This document shows positions 1 through 12,960 of a DNA stretch of 64,000 nucleotides, in pieces; positions within the stretch are counted from its first letter, which is position 1, and every line of letters starts with the position of its first letter. The notes beneath the pieces are model-generated. The model was not told the origin of the DNA, ran no database searches, and was given only the letters and a program-made list of their open reading frames with translations. Source of the DNA: Atherix ibis. Its lineage: Eukaryota > Arthropoda > Insecta > Diptera > Athericidae. A program made the translations under genes and the position numbers. The stretch is taken from NCBI GenBank assembly GCA_958298945.1, contig OY282609.1:35871212-35935211 (forward strand). Reading direction: 5' to 3'.

Positions 1-2409
1 CAAATACTAAAAGTTATTAATAACTTTAATAAAATGAAGTCATAACTCTTTCAGATTGCCAAAGTGGAAGTCTACTACTTCTAGATATTGCAATGAGACG
101 GTAATCACAATATTCATTAATCGTTTTATTTTAGGTAACCAAATAAATTCGAATGTTTATGTTAAAATAAAAGTTTGGATACTATAATGTCTTCCGTGAA
201 ATTAGGCTTTGTTAGTCGGCAACTCAATCCTAGCAGATGAGAAAAATGCTGTACAGAAATAGATGAGACAAAATCGTCTAATATGGGTAGTAGTTTTAAT
301 AGGCTACTTTGATAGAAAGATTAAGTCAGCCAACAGGTGCCAGTTATGTATATTGAGAGTTCCAAATTTTAAGACCTCGGTGCGAAACCGGATCCCAATT
401 GATTCAAATTTAACTGGCGGTTTTTAATAATAATGACAAAAATTGTTTATACTGTCATTTCATTAGAATAGCCAAAAGCTAGGTTTATTAAAACTTCTCA
501 AGAGCTTGTGACCAAAGCAAAAAATAACGCCTTTGATATATTTCCAGATATATACACCTTTCACATTATTATAGTATTTAGGTTTATTTTATCATAAACA
601 TATATTTGAATATTGCTGAGATATTTCATAAATGGGTAATATTTATATAAGCTCATTTTCCTAAATTCTTTTCATGCATCCAGTGAATAAGACCTTTTAT
701 GTAAATAACTTATTTCAACAAAAAAATACAATAATAATTAGAAAGATATATGGGGTGAATAATAACACTAGTCTATATTACATAATTACTATTATAAATT
801 GGTTGTTATCCATAATAGCATCCGAATTCAAATATTATAGCTACAGTAGTGACTGCTCGCTACATCAGTAAACTTGGCTAATTTCATGGTAAAAGTTTGC
901 GTAGTGTTTGAAATTGCATTTATGCATTAATGTAATAAATAACTTTGTAATTTATTCGAGCTTATTTCTGAACTGATTTGATGATTATTAAAAAAAATCT
1001 TTTTTTTTGCAACTACCCGAAATGCGGGGTTAATTTTAAGCCATCAAATTATTCTCTCTGTTGATTTATAATTTGAAAAATTTTAAAAAATTTGAACAGT
1101 CTTATATATTTTTTTCTAGACTTATATTGAAAATTGAATTAATTTTCATATTATTCTTACGATAAAAGGACTTTTAAAAATAGAATCTATGAAGTATATA
1201 CATTTGAAACCTTGCACACACATAAATAACTACTACTAAATGTGCTCGTATATGACTTTGGAAAAATTGTCAAATCTTTATTGAATCGATGAATATACTC
1301 ACATACATACCGACACATAACGACAAGATTTAATGCTGAACATGTAAATGCTAACAGTCTATTTTTAGTGCATAAAATGTAACCTAGAGCAAATAAAATA
1401 CGAATATTTTGAGCAGTTTATACACAATCCTTTTTGTGGATTTGTTATGTTTAGATTGATATCGCGCGTACCCTGAATCTGGATCCTTTCAACACAATCC
1501 CTTTCATATAATCTAACGCGTAAAACTGAGTGTCCGTAGTTCGAATGGATCAATGTTTACTACTGGTATTCATGTAGGAACAAACCAGAAATGAACTAGC
1601 GAACACACTACAGTCAAGTAAAATGTATGGTATAAGATTATGTAAAAAATGAAAGGAAAAAAATTGTCGCAAGCACTGGTTGTTTACCTTTGCTTTACTC
1701 AAAATGAATATTTACACCTTTACATATTAAGATAGTATATCGCACAAGCTTTCATGCGTTGATTTGCTTTTGATTTCACTAAAAAAAGGTTTCCCCTAGA
1801 AAAGAGGTATTGATAAAAATGCATATGCGTTGCGTGTATGACAGGACAGTGTAAAGGACTATGGAAAATGGTGAAATCATTGTAAGTAATCTAAACATAT
1901 GTTCTACGAATAAATAGTACAAAACTGGGTACCTATACGTATTTTGCGGCCTTGTGTAAAGAGAGTATGGCTCTTGTGTAGTTGAAGATACAATTTTTGA
2001 ATGGATTTCTACAGAATATCCGAGCATTTCAATGAGACAAAAATCATTAATTATTAATTTTTATTTTAATATATTTAATTATACTGTATTGGTTAATATT
2101 ATTTGGTGAAGTAACTTTTTAATTTAAGTGAAAATTGTGCAGATAACTCACCTAATAAAAAATTTAAAATTTCATAATATAAATTTTTTCATTATATAAA
2201 TAATAATTATAATATTTAAACTCGAGTAGGTTTGCGTACTAGTTGCAAAATTATTCGATTACGCCATGCCAAAGGACGAACTTAAAATTTATTAATTATT
2301 ATATAAGGCAACATATACAAATTTGTATAATTTTTTTTAAAAATTGGTTTTTTTTTTGGGGAATTTTCATTTAAAAGGAATCTTGTTTATTATAATTTGT
2401 GTTCAAAGA
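1..2409. other. AT-rich spacer, no recognised gene
   Basis: Long stop-rich, A/T-dominated sequence. I see no transposase, LINE or convincing exon before about 2.2 kb. A tRNA B-box-like string (AGTTCGAATGG) at about 1536-1546 is not accompanied by a full tRNA fold. The only coding-like patch is the short stretch at 2239-2295, listed separately. Confidence 0.6.
2239..2295 (+). pseudogene. short exon-like patch resembling the 59.4 kb exon
   Basis: Read from 2239, the frame gives ...LFDYAMPKDELKIY followed by TAA. It resembles ILDYVIPKDNINMF in the exon at 59340-59527. The substitutions are conservative (V/A, I/M, I/L, M/I, F/Y), and the nucleotide match runs for roughly 50 bases. There is no extended open frame and no clear splice acceptor. 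It may be a decayed paralogous last exon or a chance match. The protein family is unknown. Confidence 0.25.
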
Positions 2410-2516
2410 TAAAGGGTTTTTGAATAAGAACTTGACAACTTTTTTTTTAAATATCTCGCAAACCATTTGAGATATATCAAAACTTTTATTATTGACTGAA
2501 AGTACAATCAATGCAA

Positions 2517-3258
2517 TTATGAATGAAACTCGACTTCGGTCATATGTTTACAAAGGGGACGCTTGCAGCGATCGATTCGTTGAAGCCAATTTTCGATGAC
2601 TCGGCCACACAATTCGACGGGAATGGCCGCTATTTCTCGTTCGATGTTGGCTATTAGGTCCTCTAACGTAGCCCCACAGAAAAAATTCTAGAGGTGTTAA
2701 ATCACAAGATCTCGGCGGCCAATCGATAGGACCTTTTCTCGATATAACACGTTCACCGAACTTGGACTTCAATAAGTCGATTGTTTCTCCCGCTGTGTGT
2801 GATTTGGCACCGTCTTGTTGAAACCACATATAACTGATGTCCAGTACATGCAATTGATCGAAGAAATAACGCTGCAACATGTCTCTGTAGCGTTCACCAT
2901 TGACTGTAATGTGACGGTCATTTTCATCAACGAAGAAAAATCGCTCAATGACTCCACCGGCATGAAAACCGCACCATACAGTCACTTTTTGTGGATGAAG
3001 TGGTGTTTCGTGAAGCACATGAGGGTTTGCAGTTCTACAATAATGCATGTTTTGTTTGTTGACGAAGCCATTCAACCAAAAATGCGCTTCATCACTGAAG
3101 ATGATTTTGCGATGAAAGTCGTCATTTTCGGCAAACTTCTCTAGATCCCAATCTGAGAACGTGCGTCGCTTCATATGGTCAAGTGGCTTTAGTTCTTGAG
3201 TTAACTTGATCTTAAGTTAACTCAAGAACTTAAGATCAAGTTAACTCAAGAACTAAAG
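2517..3258 (-). pseudogene. DD41D mariner transposase, 5'-truncated
   Basis: On the minus strand the frame runs from KLTQELKPLDHMKRR through IFSDEAHFWLNGFVNKQN (first catalytic Asp), WFQQDGAKSHTA (second Asp) and RSCDLTPLEFFLWG. Forty-one residues separate the second Asp from the third acidic residue, the DD41D spacing. The third acidic residue is Glu, not Asp. A frameshift and small deletion follow FFLWGYV. The C-terminus (IEREIAAIPVEL...RIDRC...) resumes in another frame and ends at TAA 2519-2517. The N-terminal DNA-binding half is absent. Non-functional. Confidence 0.8.
3187..3258. repeat. perfect 32-bp inverted repeat with 8-nt loop
   Basis: Positions 3187-3218 and 3227-3258 are exact reverse complements, separated by AACTCAAG. 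The right-hand arm is transposase coding sequence in the minus direction (KIKLTQELK). The other arm is its inverted copy, placed where the rest of the N-terminus should be. This is a fold-back junction that truncates the element. Confidence 0.9.
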
Positions 3259-3438
3259 TAAGCAATCAAAAGTGTCAAGTTGCTATTGAAAAACCCGATA
3301 TATATATACGATACCTTCAAATAAATAATAGACTTTTTAACAGATTTCTTCTTATTCTAGCAAAATGTAAAATTTTACATTTGACCCGAAAATATATTGT
3401 ATGAAAAAAATTTATTTACTCAAATAAAAATGCATATA

Positions 3439-4701
3439 TTGGGTTGTTCAGAAACTAATTTTCGTCCCAATAGAGGACTTAATTGTATTTTTCACAACCA
3501 ACTTCACACTTAAGTAGCATAATCATATGTATTTTGACAGCTGACATAGCAAGGGTTGCTTGTGAAAAAATTCGATTGATTCTGGAAAGTAGTTTTTGGT
3601 TGATACCCTTTTAAATATGGAAAGTGAAAAACATCATTTTCGGCATATTTTACTTTTTTACTATAGAAAAGATAAAAATGCTGTTTAAGCAAGAAAAAAA
3701 TTAGCCGATGTGTATGGAGAAGTTGTGTTAAGTGAGCGCCAGTACCAAAACTGGTTTGCAAAATTTCGATCCGGCAATTTTGATCTCGAAGATGCAGCAC
3801 GTTCTGGGAGGCCAGTTGAAGCTGATGAAGACACAATAAAGGCATTAATTGATGCAAACAGACGAATAACAACTCGTAAGATTGCTGAGAGATTAAATTT
3901 ATCGAATTTGACTGTTTATGATCATTTAAAACGACTAGGTTTAATCTCAAAGTTCGACATATGGCTTCCTCATCTTCTTACGGAAAAAACTTTGTACCAT
4001 CACATTGACGTTTGTGATTTGCTTCTCAAACGCCAAGAAAATGATTCATTTTTGAAGGATCTTATCATTGGGAACGAGTAATGGGTTGTCTACAACAATG
4101 TTAAGCGCAAAAGATCCTGAAGTAGAAAAGATGAACCTGCTGAAAGCACTTCGAAAGCCAATATTCATCAAAAACAAGTTATGTTATATGTTTGGTGGGA
4201 TTTCAAGGAAATCGTTTATTTTGAGCTTCTACCGAGTAACACACCTATCAATTGTGAAGTGTACTGTCATCAGTTGGACGAATTTGAATAAATCACTTAA
4301 AGAAAAAAAGGCCAAAATTGGTCAATAGGAAAGTTATTGTGTTCCAACAAGTTTGCCCACTCGGCAAAAGCTTTCAGAGCTTGAATGGAATATACTGCCA
4401 CACCCACCATACTCTTCAGACCTAGCACCTTCCGATTATCATTTGTTCGGGTCTCTACAACAATTTTTAGATGGTAAAACGTTTAATTCAAATTAGTAGG
4501 TCAAAAATCACTTAAATCAGTTTTTTGCCAGCAAAGAACAAAAATTTTATGAGCATGGCATCAAGCTACTGCCAGAAAGATGGCAAAGGATATTGGATCA
4601 GAGTGGATAATATTTAATTGAATAAGATATTAATTCACTATAAGAAAATCGTCTTTCATTTTTATAAAAGAAAAAAGGAAATTACTTTTGGAAGAACCCA
4701 A
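3439..4701 (+). mobile_element. cecropia-like mariner, full-length but decayed
   Basis: Inverted ends begin TTGGGTTGTTCAGAAACTAA (left) and TTGGGTTCTTCCAAAAGTAA (right, read inward). TA flanks both sides (3437-3438, 4702-4703). The length of 1263 bp is normal for mariner. It is the same family as the opposite-strand copy at 33622-34885. The subfamily name is a judgement from protein motifs such as FAKFRSGNFD and WWDF. Confidence 0.85.
3617..4625 (+). pseudogene. mariner transposase (DD34D), multiple lesions
   Basis: The start is ATG 3617 (MESEKHHFRHILLFYYRK). An in-frame TAA at 3686 follows AV. The longest intact block, 3710-4081, carries helix-turn-helix sequence (SERQYQNWFAKFRSGNFD, ITTRKIAERLNLSNLTVYDHL). 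At the first catalytic site the expected GDEKW reads GNE-stop-W, so both the Asp and the Lys codons are mutated. Frameshifts follow. The C-terminal pieces HPPYSSDLAPSDYHLF and PERWQRILDQSG are readable to about 4608. A TAA directly after DQSG is shared with the 33.7 kb copy. Inactive. Confidence 0.85.
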
Positions 4702-4703
4702 TA

Positions 4704-7336
4704 TTTGGAAATTCACCCACACTATAGAAAGCATATCTTTATATTTAAATGGCACACTCGATTACATTAGTTATTATAACTTTACACTTGTTCTTAAGAA
4801 AAAGTCATCATTCTTTTGGCACTGTTTCAGGCTTTTCCGCTTCATAACTTCCTATGAACTCTCCAGTTGATTAGAAAGTATTCTTGTAACTACACTCCGA
4901 CTTTTTCAATATCGAATCGTCGCATTTACCTGCTCAGCCGAGGTTTTGAGATTCAATTTTTGTATATATTTTTTTATACGTCAATGCATGAACTCTATTT
5001 TTTTCATTATAATGAGGTTCAGATTTTGGTAAATTTTCTGACTCTTAAGCTGCGTGCATTCTATCTACCCACCAACTTTTAGTAAGCCTTTGGTGATAAT
5101 AAAGTTGTGATATAAAATTTTAAAAATCGTTTTAGAAGATGCTCAAAGCATTAATTTAAAAATTTTATATTTTTTTATTTGAAGAAAATTCGTCATTGAC
5201 GATCTATGTTAAGCATGAGTGTCTTTATTTGACTTCCTACCTTGTATGTATATGCAACTTTTAAAGTATTATTTTCGGATAGATTGTAAATTTACCTCCT
5301 TTCCCCTCTTATTTTGAATAATTTTTTATATACTAAAATTAAATCAAATTTTAAACTTCGTTTTCTTAAATTGAAAAACGGGCTTGTTAATATTGGTTTA
5401 ATTTAATATATATGAAATATAGAGCAGAATATCTAAAGGATTGGTAGAAAAAAGTTTTATGTTCTGAAAGGATCGGTCAAATGAAGGGATTTTACTTTCG
5501 AGTTCGAGGTATTAATTACATTTTTGTTAAATTAGGGAGGGTATAATTTCAAAGGCAAAGAATGTTAGTGAAGATAAAAAGAGATAGATTTTCGACTATT
5601 TTCAATAAGGATTGAATTTTTATCGAAAGGACGTATGTTCCACTGGGTAGTCTGATACAAAGATTATCAATACTAACTTGACTTGTCTTATCCCTGCTAT
5701 CGGCTATTTGCAATCATTTTTATTCCATCAACAATCTACAACGCTTTAATTAATTGATTTTTCATACATAATTCGATTACGTAATCCTTTCAACTGCAAT
5801 AGGTGATGTCAATGAGCAGCACTACTTTATTTCGGTCCATTATTGTCGTTCGAAATCATAAGCATTTTTTAAGCTTAAAATTTTACCATTTCATATTTTT
5901 TCAAACAAATAGCAACAATTTTCTTTATAATAGTTTCGCCAAAAGATTTTTAATAAAAAATTCAAACAAAAAAATATTTCATTTCAAAAGATTTAACTAA
6001 TACAAACCGATTTTTATAAATTTTTAAAATCGTATTTCTGTCATCTAAAATGCTTTGAATTGTTGCTTTATTTTAATCCATATTCCTTTTTAGTATCCAA
6101 TGAATAAAGATACTTCTTTTGATTTACATTAATATTATTAAATAAGGTGAACAATATTGATTTTCTTGTAAGAAAATGAAGACGATTCCCTAAAATTTGT
6201 AACTTAAAATAGAATTGCCATTACTTTATGTGTTATTATTCAATTTCAATTTATCCTCAATTAAAATGCATCCAATTAATAATTCTTATTATGAATATTT
6301 CCTTTTATATATAAATCCATTTTAAAAGGAAAGTATTTGGAGTGTTCCGGCTCATTCCTACAGCCAACATTTTCCCTTTTAAACTTTTACTTAGCCTCAA
6401 CTTTGAAAATAATTAATAATTACAATGAACAAGTTAAATACTTTAAAATTGATGAATAGATTTTCAGGTTTGTTTTTCTTCTGCCAGTCAGTCAAGAAAG
6501 TATGCCAAAGGAAGATTTGAACATTTTAATGTTTTTAAAAGGCGATTCTTCGAAAAATTTCCTCCAAACTTTAACTTAAACTTTGTTTAGTTTTCTTCCA
6601 TTATCCTATTTATTTTGGACTCGATAGAATACCAAAAAATTTGCTATCCAAATACGAGCACAAATGGATTTTCATCTCTATATATATTTGTTAAGTTTTT
6701 TAATTAGTTGAAGAGCAATAATTTTAACCAACATCGAACTATTGTGGAAATATTTTCTTTATTCCAAGAAAAATTTTTGATTATAACTGAAGACAGTAGA
6801 AGTTTTTTTCTAAAAATCTGCAATGCGTTATGCAAAGCAAATATAAATAAGGATTCGAAACTTTAAAAGGAATATAATCTTATAGATTTTGTTAATAGCT
6901 AAAACGCACAAAAGTGATAGATTATTAGCAGCAAAACCAAATAGTAAATTTGACTATTCCTTGTGTGTTAATTTTTTTAAGGTATATTTTAGAAATTATA
7001 TTTGAAAATCTGGAATGATGAACATTGGAAAGATTTTCATTAATTTAAGAAGTTTTTATTAATATTTGTATACATATTTTTCGTATAGTAAGTATGGTAT
7101 ATAATATTTTTATGCAATTTCTGTTTTCAACATGGCTCATACTCAAACAGAGCTGGGGATTCCTTCTAAAAATATTAGTTCTATAATAGCTTTATATTAC
7201 CAAAAATATTTTCTTACATAAAAATAAATCAAAATCCTAATTACTTACATACAAGTCCCTAGTCCACTTTGCCATCATATTATTCCATCAGAAATGATAT
7301 TTAAAAACCATAAGAAACTGACCAAGAAAATGTATC
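4704..7336. other. AT-rich spacer
   Basis: No coding block, inverted repeat end or RNA gene was recognised. The short open frames here (for example 5803-6000) are A/T-driven, low complexity and have no recognisable motif. Probably intergenic or intronic. Confidence 0.6.
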
Positions 7337-7338
7337 TA

Positions 7339-8600
7339 CGAGATCTGTTCAAAAAGTATCGCAAATTTTGTGTTTTTTCAAAAATTATTTATTTATTCAT
7401 GAATATCTATTTTGTCCCCTTCAAAGTGATCCCCACCAGATATTATACACTTTTGCCAACGTTTTTTTTCAATCCTCGAAGCACTTCAAAAAATCATTTT
7501 TTGTGATCTTGTTCAGCTCCTCCTTCGATGCCGTCTTTATCTCCTCAATCGTAGCATAGCGTCGTCCTTTCATGGGGCTCTTCAGTTACGGGAGCAATAA
7601 AAAGTCGCAGGCATTATTAGTGTGTTGTTTTCAGCTAAAAATTTGCGCACAAGCAACGATGCGTGAGCAGGGGCGTTATCATGGTGGAAAAGCCAATTTT
7701 TGTTCTTCCACAAATCCGGGCGTTTCTGGCGGATTGCTTCGCGCAAGTACCGCATAACTTCCAGGTAATATTCCTTATTGACCGTTGTACCCTGTGGTAA
7801 AAACTCATGATGCACCACGCCCCTGCAATCGTAGAAAACTGTAAGCAAAACCTTCACATTCGACCGAACTTGACGCGCTTTTTTCGGTCTTGACTCGTGC
7901 GGCAGCTTTCATTGGGATGATTGAGCTTTGGTTTCCACGTAATAACCATATACTCATGATTTCTCACCAGTTATGATCCTCTGGAGCAAATTTGGGTCGT
8001 CGCGAGTCCAACAGCTCCTTACCAATGTTAATGCGATGCTGTTTTTGGTCGAAATTGAGCAATTTTGGTACTAATTTCGCGGCGACCGGTCTCACGCCAA
8101 ATCATTGGTAAAAATCGAATGGCACGAACTAATCAATATGTTTAAGTTCTCAGCAACTTCTCTAACAGTGATTCGACGATTGGCCAATACTATTTTCTTC
8201 ACTTCATCAATGTTTTCGTCTGTTGTTGACGTGCTCGGGCGTCCGGCACGCTTTTCGTCGTTCACATCTTCTCGGCCCTCTGAAAACATTTTGTACCACC
8301 GATAAACATTGCTTCGGTCCAAGGTAGCTTCACCATATGCCACAGTCAACATTCGGAATGCGTCCGCGCAATTTTGTTTTTCACACAAAATTTAATACAG
8401 ATTCTTTGATCCATTTTTTGGAATGGGCAAAAATCGAAGACGAGCCAAAAGACGTGCAAGCAAAGCAGCTGTCAAAAATTAACTGACCATTCAAAATAAG
8501 TGAGAGATATGAGTACCAACAAAACGCCACAAAAAATCGAAAATCGAATATACGTAACCCTCGGAAATTCAAAATTTGCGATACTTTTGAACAGACCTCG
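7339..8600 (-). mobile_element. DD34D mariner, family 'CGAGGTCTGTTC', copy 1
   Basis: Ends read CGAGATCTGTTCAAAAAGTA (left) and CGAGGTCTGTTCAAAAGTAT (right, inward), with TA outside (7337-7338, 8601-8602). The 1262-bp element contains one minus-strand transposase. Sister copies are at 35495-36822 and 60150-60764. I cannot assign the mariner subfamily. Confidence 0.88.
7393..8414 (-). pseudogene. DD34D mariner transposase, frameshifted
   Basis: Start ATG at 8414 (MDQRICIKFCVK), frameshifted within the first 20 codons. The block 8388-8092 holds the helix-turn-helix region (RWYKMFSEGREDVND, RRITVREVAENLNI). The block 7857-7582 holds FHHDNAPAHASLLV, the second catalytic Asp. After LIMP, about 33 bp present in the 35.5 kb copy are deleted. 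This removes the YSPDLA motif and shifts the frame at the third catalytic site. The end is TAA near 7393, after a C-terminus with FEDWKKRWDKC-like sequence. Inactive. Confidence 0.85.
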
Positions 8601-8602
8601 TA

Positions 8603-11330
8603 TAAATATAATGGAACAAGCTCACAAATTGATTTTATTTATTTGGGCTAAACTTACCAAATTTGATAATGTTAAAAGTTAAATTTATAGTAGATGTTTA
8701 ACTGACCTATACATATACTAATACTTACTAACTTAACTAGGGAAGAGCGATCGTTTGAAAAAAATTTATTTAAATAGCCTTTTATTAAAATTTATTTAAT
8801 TATAAAATTAAACAATATCAAACGTCATAGTTTCCAGTAAAAGTTGTCCAACCCTACAGGGAGGAAAAAACGTATTTTTATTTACTGACAGGAAGAAACG
8901 TATTTTTATCTAAATTTATCAGAATTTATATTTGATTGAGTCCACTAACACAACCCCTAATTTATCGCAGAAAAATACATTATTTTTTTTTACCTTTTTC
9001 TCTTCCGAAAAATTATATTCTTCTTAAAGAAAGGATAATTCTACAATATTTGATAATAAACGACTTCATATAATCGCATTTAATCATAATAAATCTTAAT
9101 AACAAATATAATATTACAAAATAGAAGTTTTATTAAAATTAGTATTCAAAATATCACACCAGATTCAATGATTCATCATTTTTCGTTTAAAATATATAAA
9201 TTTATTGCATGCATATTTGATTAGCATTTGTTTTAAAACTTTGTCATATTTCTACTAAATATAAAAAAAATTGTACAATACTATAAAATATTGATTAATT
9301 TATAATCATACAAAAAAAACAGGAACAGATCATCCTTTCTGATTTAAAATACGTTCGTATATAAAAAAAAGTATAAATATAAAAGTTTGGATAAAGACAA
9401 AATCTTACTCATATAAATAATTAATTGGTTATTTGCTCAGATATTGTTTTTTTCTTCATCTTGGATTCTCTCCCTTATTTCCATTAGAGTTAATATAATA
9501 ATACTATGTGTCGTAAAAGAATATTGAAAGAAAAAGAAAAGAAAAAAGAAAGCAAATGCAATATTAACCTGGTTGAGAAAAAAAATGGTTGAGATTGTAA
9601 TGGAAACGGGATACACCTGAATATCTCATAAAAATTATGAGGGCGTAGAATGGAATTTTTTATAAACTTGATTTCATATAAGAAGAATTTCAAAGAAACT
9701 TGTACAAATTCTATGCATTTTTATTATTGGCTGATATTACTTTTGCCTATCTTATTTTGCAAATTTATTTATATCAAATGAAATTCAAGTTGAAATTCAG
9801 CGAAAATTCATTCAAATTTACTCATAAATAAAAATGTTCCCTTTTCATTTTATTCTGTCCTTGTACCAGTTACCACCCAACTACCTCTAATGTTATAATA
9901 TCTTCTTTGAATTTTTTTTTATTTGGCTTTTATTTTTTTTTCGTGTATTTTTGAACCAAAATAGTGCCTTTCCTTTTACAATTTTCATATATAAAAGGTA
10001 TAATATCTCAGAAGAACAGTGATTGCTGGAATGGGCAAGTAGGAGAATCGTATTTCTAGAAGAATTTCAAACAAACGGAAGCAATATTAAATTGAGAAAT
10101 GAAGAAAATTTCTAAAAAGGAAAAGTTATCCAATGCCTTGAAAAAGGAATATACAATCTTTTATGTATTGCTAAAATATTAAACTGATAAAATTTCCCAC
10201 TGAAAATGATTTCGTTTCTTTTTTTCTGTTTTTTTTTAACTCAATAATATTATGTATATGCTTTCCCTCAAACTAATTTTTCAACACAAAATTAAAGCAT
10301 AAAAAAATACGAAAATTCATTTTGATCTTACATAATTAAGGTAGCTCCTTCTCTTCTAATCATAGTCAAGGACTAACCAATAGTAATCGAAATAACAACT
10401 GATACAGCATCGTCAACTTTAGAATATATAATTTTTAATTCATAATAAATAAATATTTTAATTGAAAATGTAAAAAGAAACAATACGAATCTGAGAACAT
10501 ATAGAATGGGTTCTAATATTATTCTGTTTGAAAATTTAATTAATTGACAAAAAAAAAACTTTAAACTTAAAAGTTTCATATTAAAATTTTTTTTGTCAAT
10601 ATTTTAGTTGACTTTTATGAAAATAATTAAATTTATAAAATTTCTCTGAATATTTCCATATGTTCATACTTTATTGAAATGCCTTAAATATAACAGGAAT
10701 CATTTTTGATTGATTTTTAGCACGGTATGCGAGTTATCTTTTATAACTTTAATTTTAGACTTTTATAACTTTAATCGGGTAAACTATTGTATTCGATCTG
10801 ATTTTAGTAAAAATTTTTAATAATGGCCAATTTTCATTCTTATCTTGGATGACTAGACTATACAAATTGCACCATCATCGATCAGTTTTGAAACCAATCT
10901 AAATATTCGATCAATCACTATGGATGCCTGCTAAAGACTATATTAATATTGAATTCAATCATTTCAGTATAAAATCTTATGTAAAATTGCTAATTTTATT
11001 TTTTTGTGTTCTGTGTAAACATGAATATGCTCTTTTTAGGTTGAAAGAAATTATAAAATCACTTATAAAAATTGTTTCTATAAAATTCTTTAAAATTATT
11101 TATTAGTCTTTTTATAAGACTGGCTCAATATGTACTAAGCTCCTTTTTGGTTCAAACTTAAAGAAATTTTTGCTCAAGTATAAAAATTAAAGTAAAAATG
11201 AATAGTCCGGCCGTAAACTGCTATATCATTCAAGAGAGAAGTCTACAATTGTATTGTAACAAGCAGATTTACATAATATTTTAATTAATAATCTTATGAA
11301 TCATGAAGTGGGAGTAAAAACCCTATGGCA
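8603..11330. other. AT-rich spacer
   Basis: No recognisable gene. Homopolymer-rich, with many stops in all frames. A short imperfect repeat (GGAAAAAACGTATTTTTAT, GGAAGAAACGTATTTTTAT) lies near 8862-8910. Nothing else can be supported. Confidence 0.55.
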
Positions 11331-11339
11331 TTTTTCCAA

Positions 11340-12960
11340 CTAATGGAAGTTAGATTCCTCTAGAAAATCTCTAGGCCATTGTCTCTTAAGCCTCCGATTA
11401 GTGTTTTTGGGGATAACAGTACAGGACAATCCTCTCACAAGTGGATTATGATGATAGAATTAACGGGAATGAAATTTTAGATAGCGGAAAGAAAATGCAC
11501 AGATCCTGAATAAAGGGAACATTTAGGTCACTATGTATTACGGTGTTACGAACATAAAAGGGGGCATCAACAATTATACGGAGGATCTTGGATTGTAAGG
11601 CCTGGACGCGATAGGAATTGGAACGTTTCGTTGAACCCCAAAGTTTAATTCCATATAAAATTGGTTTTATAATTGTATTGTAGATTAGAAGTTTACTTTT
11701 GATTGTTAGTTTCGAGCATTTGTCCAGTAGTCTAAGAAGTTGTAGGTAACGTCTAGTGGCTTCAAATTTTGTTAGTCTAGTATGAGGGTTTCATGTTAAT
11801 CTCTTGTCCAGGTAAAGGCCCAGATAACGTACTTTATCATATTGTAGAATTATGTTGCTATTAAGGTGTTAATGGGGTAGGTTTTCCTTCACAAAGTATG
11901 AAAGTAATGTGAGCACTCTACTGTTCTCTCACTCTCCATCTCTTAAACCAGGATTGAAGGGTGTGTATATGGGATTGTAAATTGTTGGAAGCTATATCAG
12001 AATTTGTATGGGTAGCAAGTATTACCGTATCGTCTGCATAAGTAGCAATGATAGTATTAGGATAAGCTGGGATGTCATGGGTATAAATATAATATAAAAT
12101 TAGACCAAGGAGACTGCATTGTGGGACTCCGGCTAGAATAGGATATGTTTGCGAGGATTCTGATTTAATTAGAACTTGGAAATGACGTTGAAGGAACAAA
12201 GCTCTTAAGTTTCTAGAGGAGTCCAGAATGCCATATACGATCAAAAGCTTGGGAGATATCTAAAAATACTCCTGGGCAATACTCTTTCCTCTCAAGGGAG
12301 AATGCTATGTGATCAACAATGCGATGGCATTGCTGGATAGTGGAGGGTTCAGATCGGAAGTAAAATTGGTGATCAGGAATAATGCCGTTTTAATAGAAGT
12401 TTTTCAAAAATCTTACCGAGGATTGGTAAGAGGCTGATAGGAGGAAGGAGAATTAATGGGTTTATTTGGTTTAGGAATCATTTTAATGGCAAAAAGTTTT
12501 CAGAGTAAGGGAAAATAGGTTCTGCGCAGGATACCATTGAAAATGTATGTAATTAAAACTATAGCTTTTCGGGAAATTTACTTCATACTTCAGAATAGGA
12601 ACTGTTATTAGATCATAACTAGGAACTTTTTTATTGGGAAGGCGCAGAATTGAAGATTTAATTTTCGAGAGCATCGAATTTTTAGGAGGAAGGGACTGGA
12701 AACATTAGTTATTCGGTAATTTTGTTAGTATGTGATTTGTTTTCTATATCATCGTGTGGAGCAAAAGTATTTACCAAATGTTTAGCAAATACTTCGGCTT
12801 TTTATTTGTCTGTTTTTGGCCAATTACCGTCATTTTGTTTCATTGGGTGTGGTGTTCTATTGTACGAGAGTATTCGTCTAGAGGCTTCCCATAAAGAAAT
12901 ATTGTCACTAAGCGATCTTGTATAAATTGTTTCCATTTTAAACCAAAATTTCACTTTTGA
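11340..12960 (-). pseudogene. jockey-like LINE reverse transcriptase, decayed
   Basis: Minus-strand pieces appear in the order expected for a jockey-clade ORF2. About 12.9 kb: SLWEASRRILSYNRTPHP, followed by a KAEVFAKHL-like segment. About 12.6 kb: LPNKKVPSYDLITVPILK. About 12.5 kb: MIPKPNKPIN. About 12.3 kb: STIQQCHRIVDHIAF and FLDISQAFDR. About 12.1-12.0 kb: AGVPQCSLLGLILY and the catalytic box ATYADDTVIL (YADD at 12040-12029). Downstream: YLGLYLDKRLT, IIKPILYGIKLWG and a DLNVPFI-type C-terminus. Several frameshifts and stops break it, and no ORF1 or endonuclease is visible, so it is 5'-truncated. Inactive. Confidence 0.82.

Larger units (their letters stand above)
2412..3298 (-). mobile_element. 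DD41D (rosa-type) mariner relic, copy A
   Basis: The ends are imperfect inverted repeats: AAGGGTTTTTGAATAAGAAC on the left and, read inward from the right, TCGGGTTTTTCAATAGCAAC. TA lies outside both ends (2410-2411 and 3299-3300), as expected for a Tc1/mariner insertion. At 887 bp it is far short of the roughly 1.3 kb of copies C and D in this window. The missing part is the N-terminal half of the transposase, replaced by a perfect fold-back at 3187-3258. The last 36 bases are repeated at 35406-35441. Confidence 0.75.

Noticed and set aside
5765..5795. ATTCGATTACGTAAT match to the 59.4 kb exon
   Set aside because: Only about 16 bases with no coherent frame around it.
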